6,528 nucleotides of DNA from Methanobacteriota archaeon (GTDB lineage: Archaea; Thermoplasmatota; Thermoplasmata; RBG-16-68-12), in contig VBLZ01000034.1 of assembly GCA_005878515.1 (NCBI GenBank), forward strand, positions 1 through 6,528, in the 5' to 3' direction. Both the position numbers and the translations under genes were made by a program. Below the pieces are notes generated by a model that was given only the letters and a program-made list of their open reading frames with translations, made no database searches and was not told the DNA's origin. How positions within the stretch are numbered: position 1 is the first letter of the stretch; each line of letters starts with the position of its first letter. Shown here piece after piece: positions 1-5,065 of the stretch.

Positions 1-235
1 GCGTCACGGGCTTGAATTTCCCCGCGCGAAACGTGTCGCGCGCGAGGACGGCGTAGCCATCCATCGCGGCCCGGTCGGCGAGCGGCACGTCGATCGGCGA
101 GCGGACATCCTCCGCGGAGACGCGTCGGAGGGCGTCGAGGATCGGGACCGTTTCCTTCCGCTCAATTGGGCGGACGAGATCCATCGCGATGCGCATCGCC
201 TCCTCGAGGGGGATGAGCGCCCTTAGGGGCCGCAT
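1..235 (-). CDS. moeA: Molybdopterin molybdenumtransferase MoeA, N-terminal part (runs off the left edge)
   Basis: The first 78 codons are present, translated from an ATG at 235 reading leftwards; the rest lies outside the window. The N-terminus begins MRPLRALIPLEEAM. It continues with a segment containing SAEDVRSPIDVP (residues 40-51) and the MoeA signature DRAAMDGYAV (54-63), followed by the 'ARDTF' stretch. In this family the DxxAMDGYAV segment belongs to the molybdopterin-binding core. MoeA catalyses insertion of molybdate (tungstate in some archaea) into adenylated molybdopterin in the cytoplasm. It lies 47 nt downstream of moaB on the same strand, so the two enzymes of the last steps are probably cotranscribed. 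No clear Shine-Dalgarno sequence precedes the ATG. The same frame stays open upstream to a TTG at 286 that overlaps the moaB stop and would add 17 His-rich residues; I prefer the ATG. The family call is firm. Whether it handles Mo or W cannot be told. Confidence 0.93.
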   Translation of the reverse strand, partial: MRPLRALIPLEEAMRIAMDLVRPIERKETVPILDALRRVSAEDVRSPIDVPLADRAAMDGYAVLARDTFRAGKFKPVT

Positions 236-282
236 GCCATGCCCGCCGTGCGGCCTGTCCTCGTGATCATGGACGCGGGCGG

Positions 283-783
283 TCAATGGCCGATCACTCC
301 GACCGCATGTCCCAGCTCCGGGACGATGAGCTTCTCCAAGGCGAGGCGGCACGCGTCCGGCGATCCGGGCAAGCAGAACACGAGTCGACCGTGGTATACG
401 CCTGCGATCGCGCCGGACATCATCGCGGAGCTGCCGATCTCCGGGTACGACAGGGAACGGAACAGCTCTCCGAACCCCGGGAGCGTCTTCTGGAAGAGAG
501 GTACGAGAGCCGCAATGGTGACGTCACGGGGGGCAAGCCCTGTGCCGCCATTCGTGATGATCGCGTCGCAGGTCCAAGAGGCCTGCTCGACGGCATCGAC
601 AATCTGCTTCGCTTCGTCCTTCACAATCGCGTGGAAGAGGACCGTGTGACCGGACCGGAGAAGGAGATCCCGGACGAGCTTCCCCGACTCATCCGTCTCC
701 GGGGTGCGGCTGTCCGAAACCGTGATGACTCCGCATTTCACGGACGCGGGAGCATGTTCCTTGTGTTTCTGCGGGACTGACAT
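283..783 (-). CDS. moaB: Molybdopterin adenylyltransferase (MoaB/MogA family)
   Basis: This 166-residue protein is full length for the family. It is expected to adenylate molybdopterin with Mg-ATP before MoeA inserts the metal. Visible motifs in order are GVITVSDSR (18-26), the nucleotide and pterin loop with NGGTG (78-82) followed by RDVT (86-89), PGFGELFR (102-109), the EIGSSAMMSGAIAG segment (115-128) and FCLPGSPDAC (136-145). It is named MoaB because archaea normally use a MoaB-like protein for the step done by MogA in E. coli; the sequence alone does not separate the two. The ATG at 783 sits about 20 residues ahead of the first conserved strand. A TATA-like element and a palindromic site lie just upstream, in the only real intergenic gap on that side. 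moeA follows 47 nt downstream on the same strand. Confidence 0.95.
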   Translation of the reverse strand: MSVPQKHKEHAPASVKCGVITVSDSRTPETDESGKLVRDLLLRSGHTVLFHAIVKDEAKQIVDAVEQASWTCDAIITNGGTGLAPRDVTIAALVPLFQKTLPGFGELFRSLSYPEIGSSAMMSGAIAGVYHGRLVFCLPGSPDACRLALEKLIVPELGHAVGVIGH

Positions 784-813
784 CAGATAGACGCGGAAGG
801 AAGACCGGCGTGG

Positions 814-820
814 GTCTAAA
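814..820 (-). promoter_or_regulatory. Candidate TATA box for moaB
   Basis: On the minus strand this reads TTTAGAC within AAACTTTAGACC. It is the most A/T-rich hexamer close to moaB, 31-37 nt before the ATG. With the archaeal spacing of about 25 nt from TATA box to start site, the transcript would begin within roughly 10 nt of the start codon. That fits the lack of a Shine-Dalgarno sequence. The TTTAAGG inside the neighbouring palindrome (842-848) is an alternative TATA element that would give a longer leader. Confidence 0.4.
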
Positions 821-835
821 GTTTCGCGGTCTTCT

Positions 836-857
836 GTTAACCTTAAACAAGGTTGCC
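836..857. promoter_or_regulatory. Imperfect palindrome upstream of moaB, a degenerate copy of the 5066-5087 site
   Basis: The left arm is GTTAACCTTA, the spacer is AA and the right arm is CAAGGTTGCC. The left arm is identical in all 10 bases to the left arm of the perfect palindrome at 5066-5087. The right arm matches the ideal arm at 7 of 10 positions. It lies 53-74 nt upstream of the moaB start codon, just upstream of the candidate TATA box, in a 115-nt gap between moaB and the stop of the radical SAM gene. The position suits an operator or activator site. That a protein binds here is inference; the regulator is not identifiable from the window. Confidence 0.5.
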
Positions 858-898
858 TTGGCCGATGAGCGAAAGTTCGTCCGATGGCCTCCGACCGC

Positions 899-2524
899 TC
901 AGGCAGCCAAGCCGAGGAATGGCGCGATCCGTTGGGCCACCGCGGGATCGTCCAGGGAGGCGGCGAACGCGGGCCACGAATCGAAGGGTCTCGCGCGGAC
1001 GATGCGGGCGGCGCGCTTCTCCCCGATCCCCGGGAGGGCGCAGATCGCAGCCAACGGGGCGCGGTTCACATCGAGCGGGTACTCGATCGCGGTCAGCGAC
1101 CGCTGGCCGTGACTGGTCACGCGCACATCGACGAAACGATTCAACGCCATGTCGTACGGGAGGCCGACGAGAATCGGATACGTGCCGATCTGTCGGCCAT
1201 ACGTCACGTGGCCGTCCTGGATTTCCAGGAACACGCTCCGGAGGACCGTGCCTTCCGGGATCACCCGCTGCAGCATCTCGTGGTCAATCAAGGTCCGCAC
1301 GGCTTCCTTGAATCTCCGGAACTCGCGATAGAGGCCGGTCGGCTCGAACTCGCGGCGCACCGGGCGGACCTGGCGGATGTTGATCCGGCGGACCCATAGG
1401 TCGTCCGCGAGGAGCCGCTTGAGGAACGCGAGATTCAGGTCGAACGTCTTCTTCGTCTCCCCGTCGAGGCCAGCGACGAAGTTGAGCCCGGGGAGAAGCC
1501 GCGGCATTCCGTTCTCGCCCCGATCGCGACCGACGGCGTTCACCATCCGGATCGCTTCGAGGCATCCGTCCGCATCGATGTTGAGGTTGTTCGCCTCGGT
1601 GACGCGTGGATCCGCGGACTCGAGGCCGAACGAAAGGCTGGTGCCCGGAGTCGCGTGGGCCACCAGGTCCCGCATCGCCGCCATCGCCTCGTCCGGGTGT
1701 GCGATCATCATTGCAGGATCGCCGTTATCCGTGTGCAAGACCTTCAGGCTCGGCGCGGCGGTTCGAATCCCCTCGAGCAGCTCGTGAATCGCCGATACGT
1801 TGATCTCCGGGGTCGCGGAGGACCCCAAGCCGATCGCTTGGTAACTGAAGAAGTCCGCTTGTCCTCCCAGACGGAAATTCACCGCGCCGAGCTCGGCGAG
1901 CCGGCGGACCTCTCGCAGGACGCCGGCTACCGGCCGGAACTTCGGCTTGCCGTACATCGGCTCGATACAGAACGAGCAGCCTTTGTTGAGATACCGCACG
2001 CAGCCTTTCGAAGTGTCGAGTTCGACGGTCAGCGGATCGGGGAAGTCGGGATGGGACCGGACCACGTCCGCACCGAGCAGCGCCCAGCGGTCCCACTCCT
2101 CCATCGTGCGATCGCGGTTGGTCCATTCTCCGGTCGTCAGGTAGTCGTAGACCGCCGTGTCGATGTCCCGCAGCGCGACCCAGTCGAACGGATCGACGAG
2201 CGCTTCGTCGTAGTAGCGGAACCGGGCCAACGGGCCTCCGAACACCCGCGGACCTTCGAAGGCGCTCGCGTAACGAACGATTTCTCGGTCGCTGATCGGC
2301 AAGCTTCTGAGGTACTTGCCCGGAACGATCGGGCCCGAGATCATGACGAGCAGGTCGCCGCTCAGCCCATGGCCTGCGCGGACTTGGTCGATGGTCACGT
2401 ACTCCGACGTGTGGCCGGCGTCGTGGACCGCCCCCGAGACGTAGCGTGGATACGGCGAGATGTACGGCGGCACGCCGAAGTTCGACGGCTCGTCGACGTA
2501 GCCATCGAGGATTACGACCTTCAT
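899..2524 (-). CDS. Radical SAM protein with B12-binding-like N-terminus and C-terminal helix-hairpin-helix (COG1031-like)
   Basis: This 541-residue protein is a predicted [4Fe-4S]/S-adenosylmethionine radical enzyme of unknown substrate. Residues 1-100 look like the Rossmann-type domain of B12-binding radical SAM proteins (start MKVVILDGYV; VFGGPLARFR near 94-103). The cluster-binding cysteines are Cys175, Cys183 and Cys186 in SKGCVRYLNKGCSFC. The spacing is C-x7-C-x2-C instead of C-x3-C-x2-C, which I recall as typical of the archaeal COG1031 family. LRLGGQ-type and FGLES segments (about 218-222 and 299-303) fit strands of the radical SAM barrel. A helix-hairpin-helix with LPGIGEKRAARIV lies at 497-509, which suggests contact with nucleic acid. 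It is not MoaA: the cysteine spacing, length and C-terminus all differ. It lies between moaB and the DUF5654-like gene and has its own TATA box. A role linked to molybdenum cofactor is not shown. Confidence 0.85.
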   Translation of the reverse strand: MKVVILDGYVDEPSNFGVPPYISPYPRYVSGAVHDAGHTSEYVTIDQVRAGHGLSGDLLVMISGPIVPGKYLRSLPISDREIVRYASAFEGPRVFGGPLARFRYYDEALVDPFDWVALRDIDTAVYDYLTTGEWTNRDRTMEEWDRWALLGADVVRSHPDFPDPLTVELDTSKGCVRYLNKGCSFCIEPMYGKPKFRPVAGVLREVRRLAELGAVNFRLGGQADFFSYQAIGLGSSATPEINVSAIHELLEGIRTAAPSLKVLHTDNGDPAMMIAHPDEAMAAMRDLVAHATPGTSLSFGLESADPRVTEANNLNIDADGCLEAIRMVNAVGRDRGENGMPRLLPGLNFVAGLDGETKKTFDLNLAFLKRLLADDLWVRRINIRQVRPVRREFEPTGLYREFRRFKEAVRTLIDHEMLQRVIPEGTVLRSVFLEIQDGHVTYGRQIGTYPILVGLPYDMALNRFVDVRVTSHGQRSLTAIEYPLDVNRAPLAAICALPGIGEKRAARIVRARPFDSWPAFAASLDDPAVAQRIAPFLGLAA

Positions 2525-2545
2525 GGGCCGGAATCCATGCCACGG

Positions 2546-2564
2546 CGGCGATAAAAGGGCTTCG
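2546..2564 (-). promoter_or_regulatory. Promoter of the radical SAM gene
   Basis: On the minus strand this block reads CGAAGCCCTTTTATCGCCG. The TATA-like CTTTTAT (2557-2551) is centred about 30 nt before the ATG at 2524, so the transcript is expected to be leaderless or nearly so. The G/C-rich bases just upstream could be the TFB-recognition element. The same block, two bases shorter, precedes moaD at 4796-4812. Confidence 0.6.
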
Positions 2565-2599
2565 CCGTCCAGTCGAATGGCTCGCGGACGAGGAGAGGA

Positions 2600-2851
2600 T
2601 TACTTGCTGCCCCAGCGCCCGAACAGGATGATGAGCACGACCATGAACACCGTGATCACGACAGCGGTCCCGATGAACACGCTGTAAGCGACCGGATCCG
2701 CAGGCGCCGTCGTGCTCACGTGCGCCAGCGCGAGACCGCCTTGGACCACCTGATTCCACAAGAGCGCGATCACGAACCCGAACGCCGCGGTCAAGGACCC
2801 CGCAATCGTCTTCCGCACTTCCGACATTGAAACCTTTCGTTCCTCCGCCAT
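2600..2851 (-). CDS. Small two-helix membrane protein, DUF5654-like
   Basis: This is an 83-residue integral membrane protein with a short charged N-terminus (MAEERKVSMSEVRK). The first hydrophobic helix spans about 15-36 (TIAGSLTAAFGFVIALLWNQ), and a polar loop of about 20 residues follows. The second helix spans about 57-77 (FIGTAVVITVFMVVLIILFG), and the tail is basic. The pattern 'T.AAFGFVIALLWN' in the first helix resembles archaeal DUF5654 proteins, whose function is unknown. The start is uncertain. A GTG at 2866 gives 88 residues, but it lies so close to the TATA-like element at 2881-2889 that it would probably be upstream of the transcription start. An ATG at 2827 gives 75 residues and has GAAAGG six bases ahead. 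I chose the ATG at 2851. The gene lies 63 nt after moaC and 75 nt before the radical SAM gene, which has its own promoter. Confidence 0.75.
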   Translation of the reverse strand: MAEERKVSMSEVRKTIAGSLTAAFGFVIALLWNQVVQGGLALAHVSTTAPADPVAYSVFIGTAVVITVFMVVLIILFGRWGSK

Positions 2852-2880
2852 ATCCAACCCTAGCACGAGATGGCTTTGGG

Positions 2881-2889
2881 ATTTCTAAG
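2881..2889 (-). promoter_or_regulatory. Candidate TATA box for the DUF5654-like gene
   Basis: The minus strand reads CTTAGAAAT, the most A/T-rich stretch in the gap after moaC. It is centred about 34 nt before the ATG at 2851, giving a leader of only a few bases. This spacing is the main argument for the ATG over the GTG at 2866. Confidence 0.4.
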
Positions 2890-2914
2890 CCCTTTCGCAA
2901 GCGATTGGAACACG

Positions 2915-3361
2915 TCAGAGGCGGCCCTCGTTCTTCTCCTTTGATACGACTCTGACACCCTCAATCCGCGCACTCGGATACTGTCCCTGTGCGTCCTTCT
3001 CGTGGGCCTTCACCATGTCCCAAATCGTAAGGAGAGCCACGGTGGCCCCATAGAGGGCTTCCATCTCTACACCCGTTTTGTACGTCGCTTCGACGGCCGT
3101 CGTCACGGCGATTCGGTCGGATCGAACATTGAACGTGACGCTCGCCGAGGTAATCGGAATCGGATGGGTGTGCGGGAGGACTTGCCAGACCGCCTTCATC
3201 GCCTGGAGTGCGGCGACCTCGGCGGTGGGAAGCGGGTCGCCTTTCTCGATGTGCCGCGCACGGATGGCGCGGATCGTCGATGGCTGGAGACGGATCAGCC
3301 CGGTCGCCACCGCGCGGCGGCGCACGTCCGGCTTCCTCCCGATGTCGACCATCTTCGCCAT
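2915..3361 (-). CDS. moaC: Cyclic pyranopterin monophosphate synthase MoaC
   Basis: This 148-residue protein is typical of archaeal MoaC. With MoaA it forms cyclic pyranopterin monophosphate from GTP, the first step of molybdenum cofactor synthesis; MoaC itself acts on 3',8-cyclo-7,8-dihydro-GTP. The N-terminus holds MVDIGRKPDVRRRAVA (4-19). Residues aligning with the E. coli catalytic set are all present: Lys40 in EKGDPL, His66 in HTHPIP, then TGVEMEALYGATVALLTIWD (96-115) with Asp115, and Lys118 in DMVKA. A 7-residue insertion-like segment (QGQYPSA) precedes the final strand GVRVVSKEKNEG. The ATG at 3361 is chosen because a TATA-like element lies 27 nt upstream; a second ATG three codons later is possible. 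moaA, its partner, is not in the window. Confidence 0.95.
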   Translation of the reverse strand: MAKMVDIGRKPDVRRRAVATGLIRLQPSTIRAIRARHIEKGDPLPTAEVAALQAMKAVWQVLPHTHPIPITSASVTFNVRSDRIAVTTAVEATYKTGVEMEALYGATVALLTIWDMVKAHEKDAQGQYPSARIEGVRVVSKEKNEGRL

Positions 3362-3382
3362 CGCGAGTGGGAACGCCTCCCA

Positions 3383-3410
3383 CGCTATTTCATCGTGCGG
3401 TCTTTGTCAA
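3383..3410 (-). promoter_or_regulatory. Candidate moaC promoter region with TATA-like element
   Basis: The minus strand carries ATGAAATAGC (3393-3384), A/T-rich and centred 27 nt before the moaC ATG, which would make the mRNA leaderless. Directly upstream is the 12-base element ggtctttgtcaa (plus strand, 3399-3410). It recurs with one mismatch at 3463-3474. Confidence 0.4.
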
Positions 3411-3650
3411 TGCAACTCCGCCTTTCCGAAGGCAAATGAACGATTGCCACGCGCGCGCACGAGGCCTTTGTCAAGTCTCGATGTCGGACGCGAAAAGGAT
3501 TATCTACGACGTGAGGGCGTCCTGCGACCAGCGTGCGGAAAGGGATGCGCGCACGAAGGGATGGGAAGGGAGACCGCTCCGCGGGCTCCTGGTGAACGAT
3601 CCTCTCGCCGCGACATCGCGACCTGCGCGACACGACACGCGAAGGAGAAA

Positions 3651-3655
3651 AGGAG
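3651..3655 (+). promoter_or_regulatory. Shine-Dalgarno sequence for the 3665 gene
   Basis: AGGAG lies 9 nt before the ATG at 3665, with a second AAGGAG at 3642-3647. It supports that start and implies an mRNA with a real 5' leader. Most other genes here lack such a site and look leaderless. Confidence 0.65.
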
Positions 3656-3664
3656 AGGCGAAAC

Positions 3665-4006
3665 ATGATACGCCGAAAGACAGCGGTGGCCGTGCTCATC
3701 GCCGTGATCGTGGGGGCGGCGTTCGCCGCCTACACGTTCCGGCCGCGGGCGACAAACTCGAGCGTCGCCGTGAACGAGCCGAACACGGACACCGGAAACC
3801 CAGGCACGGGGACCGGCACCACGCCGAGCACCCCGCCAACGCCTCCCGCGAAAGCGAGCCAGGGACCGAAGCATGACATGTGCGTCCACGAGAACGACCA
3901 CATCCCCGATCAGGCTCGGGTCCACGGGGCGAACTGGTACCGGTTCTACGACCGGGCCGCGTGCACCGCCCTGCAATCGCTCCAAGACTTTGTGTCGATT
4001 TTCTAG
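3665..4006 (+). CDS. Hypothetical exported or membrane-anchored protein with His/Cys C-terminal segment
   Basis: I do not recognise this 113-residue protein. It starts with basic residues (MIRRK) and a single hydrophobic helix of about residues 6-24 (TAVAVLIAVIVGAAFAAYTF), a signal anchor or signal peptide. A low-complexity linker rich in Thr, Pro, Gly and Asn (about 30-63) follows, as in surface proteins of archaea. The C-terminal part (about 66-113) is compact and contains KHDMCVHENDH (69-79), with His70, Cys73, His75 and His79, plus His87 and Cys100. The two cysteines could form a disulfide outside the cell, or with the histidines bind a metal; neither is proven. There is no lipobox. The start is fixed by a Shine-Dalgarno sequence. 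It is the only plus-strand gene inside the molybdenum cofactor cluster, divergent from moaC and convergent with moaE, so it probably forms its own transcript and may be a later insertion. Confidence 0.72.
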   Translation: MIRRKTAVAVLIAVIVGAAFAAYTFRPRATNSSVAVNEPNTDTGNPGTGTGTTPSTPPTPPAKASQGPKHDMCVHENDHIPDQARVHGANWYRFYDRAACTALQSLQDFVSIF

Positions 4007-4032
4007 ACACGTCGCGGGATTGAAACCCCTTA

Positions 4033-4046
4033 CCCCCTCGCGGGGG
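4033..4046. terminator. GC-rich hairpin between convergent genes
   Basis: A perfect inverted repeat CCCCC-TCGC-GGGGG lies 27 nt after the stop of the plus-strand exported-protein gene and 81 nt after the moaE stop on the other strand. A weaker CGGGG...CCCCG pair with a 9-nt loop follows at 4056-4074. The location between convergent genes fits a role in ending or stabilising transcripts. Archaeal termination relies mostly on T-runs, and there is no clear T-run here, so the function is uncertain. Confidence 0.4.
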
Positions 4047-4127
4047 ATCGTGGCGCGGGGTCGGAGCGGCCCCGGCCGTATTTCTCAGGGAACCTTCCGA
4101 CCGCCATCGGCGACCCGCTGAGCGCAT

Positions 4128-4523
4128 TCATGGCCGACGGGCGCGCCGCTTTGCCGGACCGGCCTCGGTCTTCCAGATCGGGACGATCTGCTTGACTTCG
4201 TCCATGACCCAGGAACATGCGGCGAACGCCTCGGACCGATGCGCCGCCGCACACGCGATGACGACGGAGTCCTCTCCGACCGGGACCCGGCCCGCGCGGT
4301 GCACGATCGACAGCTCGAGGATTCCGAACTTCTCTCTCGCGCGTGTGGCGAGCTCCGTCAGGGTGCGCACGGCCATCGACTGGTAGACCTCGTAGTCGAG
4401 GGCCCGCACATCCGGATCGGCGCGGACCGTGCCGAGGAAGACGACGATGGCCCCTGCGTCATTCCGGCGCACGCTGTCGACGACCGCCTCGACGTCGATC
4501 CGGGTCCGTTGGATCTCTATCAT
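4128..4523 (-). CDS. moaE: Molybdopterin synthase catalytic subunit MoaE
   Basis: This 131-residue protein is slightly shorter than E. coli MoaE but complete. Together with thiocarboxylated MoaD it converts cyclic pyranopterin monophosphate to molybdopterin. Motifs in order are GAIVVFLGTVR (24-34), LDYEVYQSMA (42-51), the HRAGRVPVGE segment (75-84), HRSEAFAAC (95-103) and the active-site block KQIVPIWKTE (111-120). Lys111 and Lys118 are seven residues apart, as are the two key lysines of E. coli MoaE. The C-terminus is basic (AKRRARRP). The start ATG overlaps the moaD stop as ATGA, so translation is probably coupled to moaD and the two subunits are made together. Confidence 0.96.
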   Translation of the reverse strand: MIEIQRTRIDVEAVVDSVRRNDAGAIVVFLGTVRADPDVRALDYEVYQSMAVRTLTELATRAREKFGILELSIVHRAGRVPVGEDSVVIACAAAHRSEAFAACSWVMDEVKQIVPIWKTEAGPAKRRARRP

Positions 4524-4771
4524 CGACGGCCTCCACTCACGGGAGGCAAGAGGGCGACCTCGTCCCCTTCTCGTAACACGACATCGGGTCGCACGACCTC
4601 GTGGTTCACCGCGAGGAGCATGCCCTTCTCGTGGCCGAGGAGCCGCGGGTACTCCGCGAGGACGGCCTCGAGGAGCTGCCTGACGGTCGTGCCGTCCCGC
4701 AACGTCCAGGCGAGTTGCCCCTCGCCCACGATCTCGCGGTACGTCGCGAAGAGCCGCACCTGAATCTGCAT
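4520..4771 (-). CDS. moaD: Molybdopterin synthase sulfur carrier subunit MoaD (ubiquitin fold, with two residues after the diglycine)
   Basis: This 83-residue small subunit has a ubiquitin-like fold. It carries sulfur as a C-terminal thiocarboxylate to MoaE. The N-terminal strand MQIQVRLFATYREIVG is typical, followed by the helix TVRQLLEAVLAEYP (29-42), LLAVNHEVV (52-60), and the end strand REGDEVALLPPVSGG (67-81). In most MoaD proteins the chain stops after GG; here two arginine codons follow, giving GGRR before the stop. The stop codon overlaps the moaE start (ATGA). A free C-terminal glycine is needed for adenylation by MoeB/E1-like enzymes, so a trimming step is implied if the protein works as usual. 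The gene has its own promoter 30 nt upstream. Confidence 0.93.
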   Translation of the reverse strand: MQIQVRLFATYREIVGEGQLAWTLRDGTTVRQLLEAVLAEYPRLLGHEKGMLLAVNHEVVRPDVVLREGDEVALLPPVSGGRR

Positions 4772-4795
4772 TGCCGGGATTCCGATGGCCTCGGC

Positions 4796-4812
4796 CGGCG
4801 ATAAGGGCTTCG
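4796..4812 (-). promoter_or_regulatory. Promoter of moaD-moaE
   Basis: The minus strand reads CGAAGCCCTTATCGCCG. The TATA-like CCTTATC (4806-4800) is centred about 32 nt before the moaD ATG, so the leader would be about 5 nt. Apart from two missing T residues in the TATA box it is identical to the block before the radical SAM gene. It lies in the 43-nt gap after the small upstream gene, so moaDE need not depend on read-through from it. Confidence 0.55.
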
Positions 4813-4814
4813 CG

Positions 4815-5051
4815 TCACTCCGGCAAGGCGCGGGCCAGGACTTCCGCCCGCTTCCGACGGATCTCTGCGGTGACGCGTTCGAGATATGCGTCCAGGGCTT
4901 CCGTCAGCTTCGCCCGGGCCGCCTCGGACCGCGCGGCCCCGAGGTATCGGAAGGCCTGGACCCGACGACCGCCCCGTTCCTCGTAATGCCAGAAATACAG
5001 GTACGGCCGCCCGCGGATCGCCTTCGTGGTCACGCCACAACCGATCTGCAC
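4815..5051 (-). CDS. Small hypothetical protein of archaeal type (78 residues)
   Basis: I do not recognise a named family. The N-terminal half has a compact, aromatic-rich beta-like region: TTKAIRGRPYLYFWHYEERG (8-27) and then RRVQAFRYLG (29-38). The C-terminal half (about 40-76) is a charged amphipathic helix, possibly a coiled coil (AARAKLTEALDAYLERVTAEIRRKRAEVL). The 'GRPYLYF..YE..GRR....YLG' pattern resembles short beta-sheet DNA- or RNA-binding modules and small hypothetical proteins of archaea, but that is only a visual likeness. The start is a GTG at 5051, placed about 26 nt from the centre of the 5066-5087 palindrome; a GTG six codons later is also possible. It is divergent from hflX and lies 43 nt upstream of moaD. 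Confidence 0.7.
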   Translation of the reverse strand: MQIGCGVTTKAIRGRPYLYFWHYEERGGRRVQAFRYLGAARSEAARAKLTEALDAYLERVTAEIRRKRAEVLARALPE

Positions 5052-5065
5052 GGCTCCCGCATCGC

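Larger units (their letters stand above)
3362..3664. other. Gene-free divergent region between moaC and the plus-strand exported protein
   Basis: About 300 bases carry no gene I can support. The left end holds the moaC promoter. The 12-base element gg(t/c)ctttgtcaa occurs at 3399-3410 and 3463-3474, 64 bp apart. A small perfect hairpin, GCCTT-TCCG-AAGGC, lies at 3420-3433; its loop fits the stable UNCG tetraloop class. On the plus strand aaaaggattatcta (3493-3506) is the best TATA-like stretch for the gene at 3665, giving a leader of about 140 nt. The right end is purine-rich and ends in a Shine-Dalgarno sequence. A frame opening at ATG 3481 runs on into the 3665 gene in another frame, and I do not believe it is coding. 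Confidence 0.5.

Noticed and set aside
899..2524. Radical SAM protein as MoaA, the missing partner of MoaC
   Set aside because: The cysteine spacing is C-x7-C-x2-C far from the N-terminus, there is no C-terminal second cluster or terminal GG, and it carries an HhH domain that MoaA lacks.
1655..2554. 299-codon open frame on the plus strand
   Set aside because: It is antisense to the radical SAM gene, has no recognisable motif and reflects high GC content.
1725..2900. 391-codon open frame on the minus strand
   Set aside because: It overlaps the radical SAM and DUF5654-like genes in another frame and its product is the Arg/Pro/Gly-rich type produced by GC-rich shadow frames.
3362..3664. tRNA, molybdenum-cofactor riboswitch or other known RNA in the gap
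   Set aside because: No cloverleaf, T-loop or recognisable riboswitch core could be found on either strand; the known Moco RNA motif is bacterial.
3385..3699. 104-codon minus-strand frame covering the moaC upstream gap
   Set aside because: The product is Arg/Ser-rich without motifs, overlaps the start of the 3665 gene, and its 3' end falls on the moaC promoter.
3481..3876. Possible gene from ATG 3481 (starts MSDAKRIIYDVRASC)
   Set aside because: The first 35 residues look plausible, but the frame has no ribosome binding site and its second half is Arg/His-rich shadow sequence over the better-supported 3665 gene.
4014..4030. GGGATTGAAACC resembles the 3' end of archaeal CRISPR repeats
   Set aside because: It occurs once, with no second repeat, no spacer pattern and no cas gene in the window.
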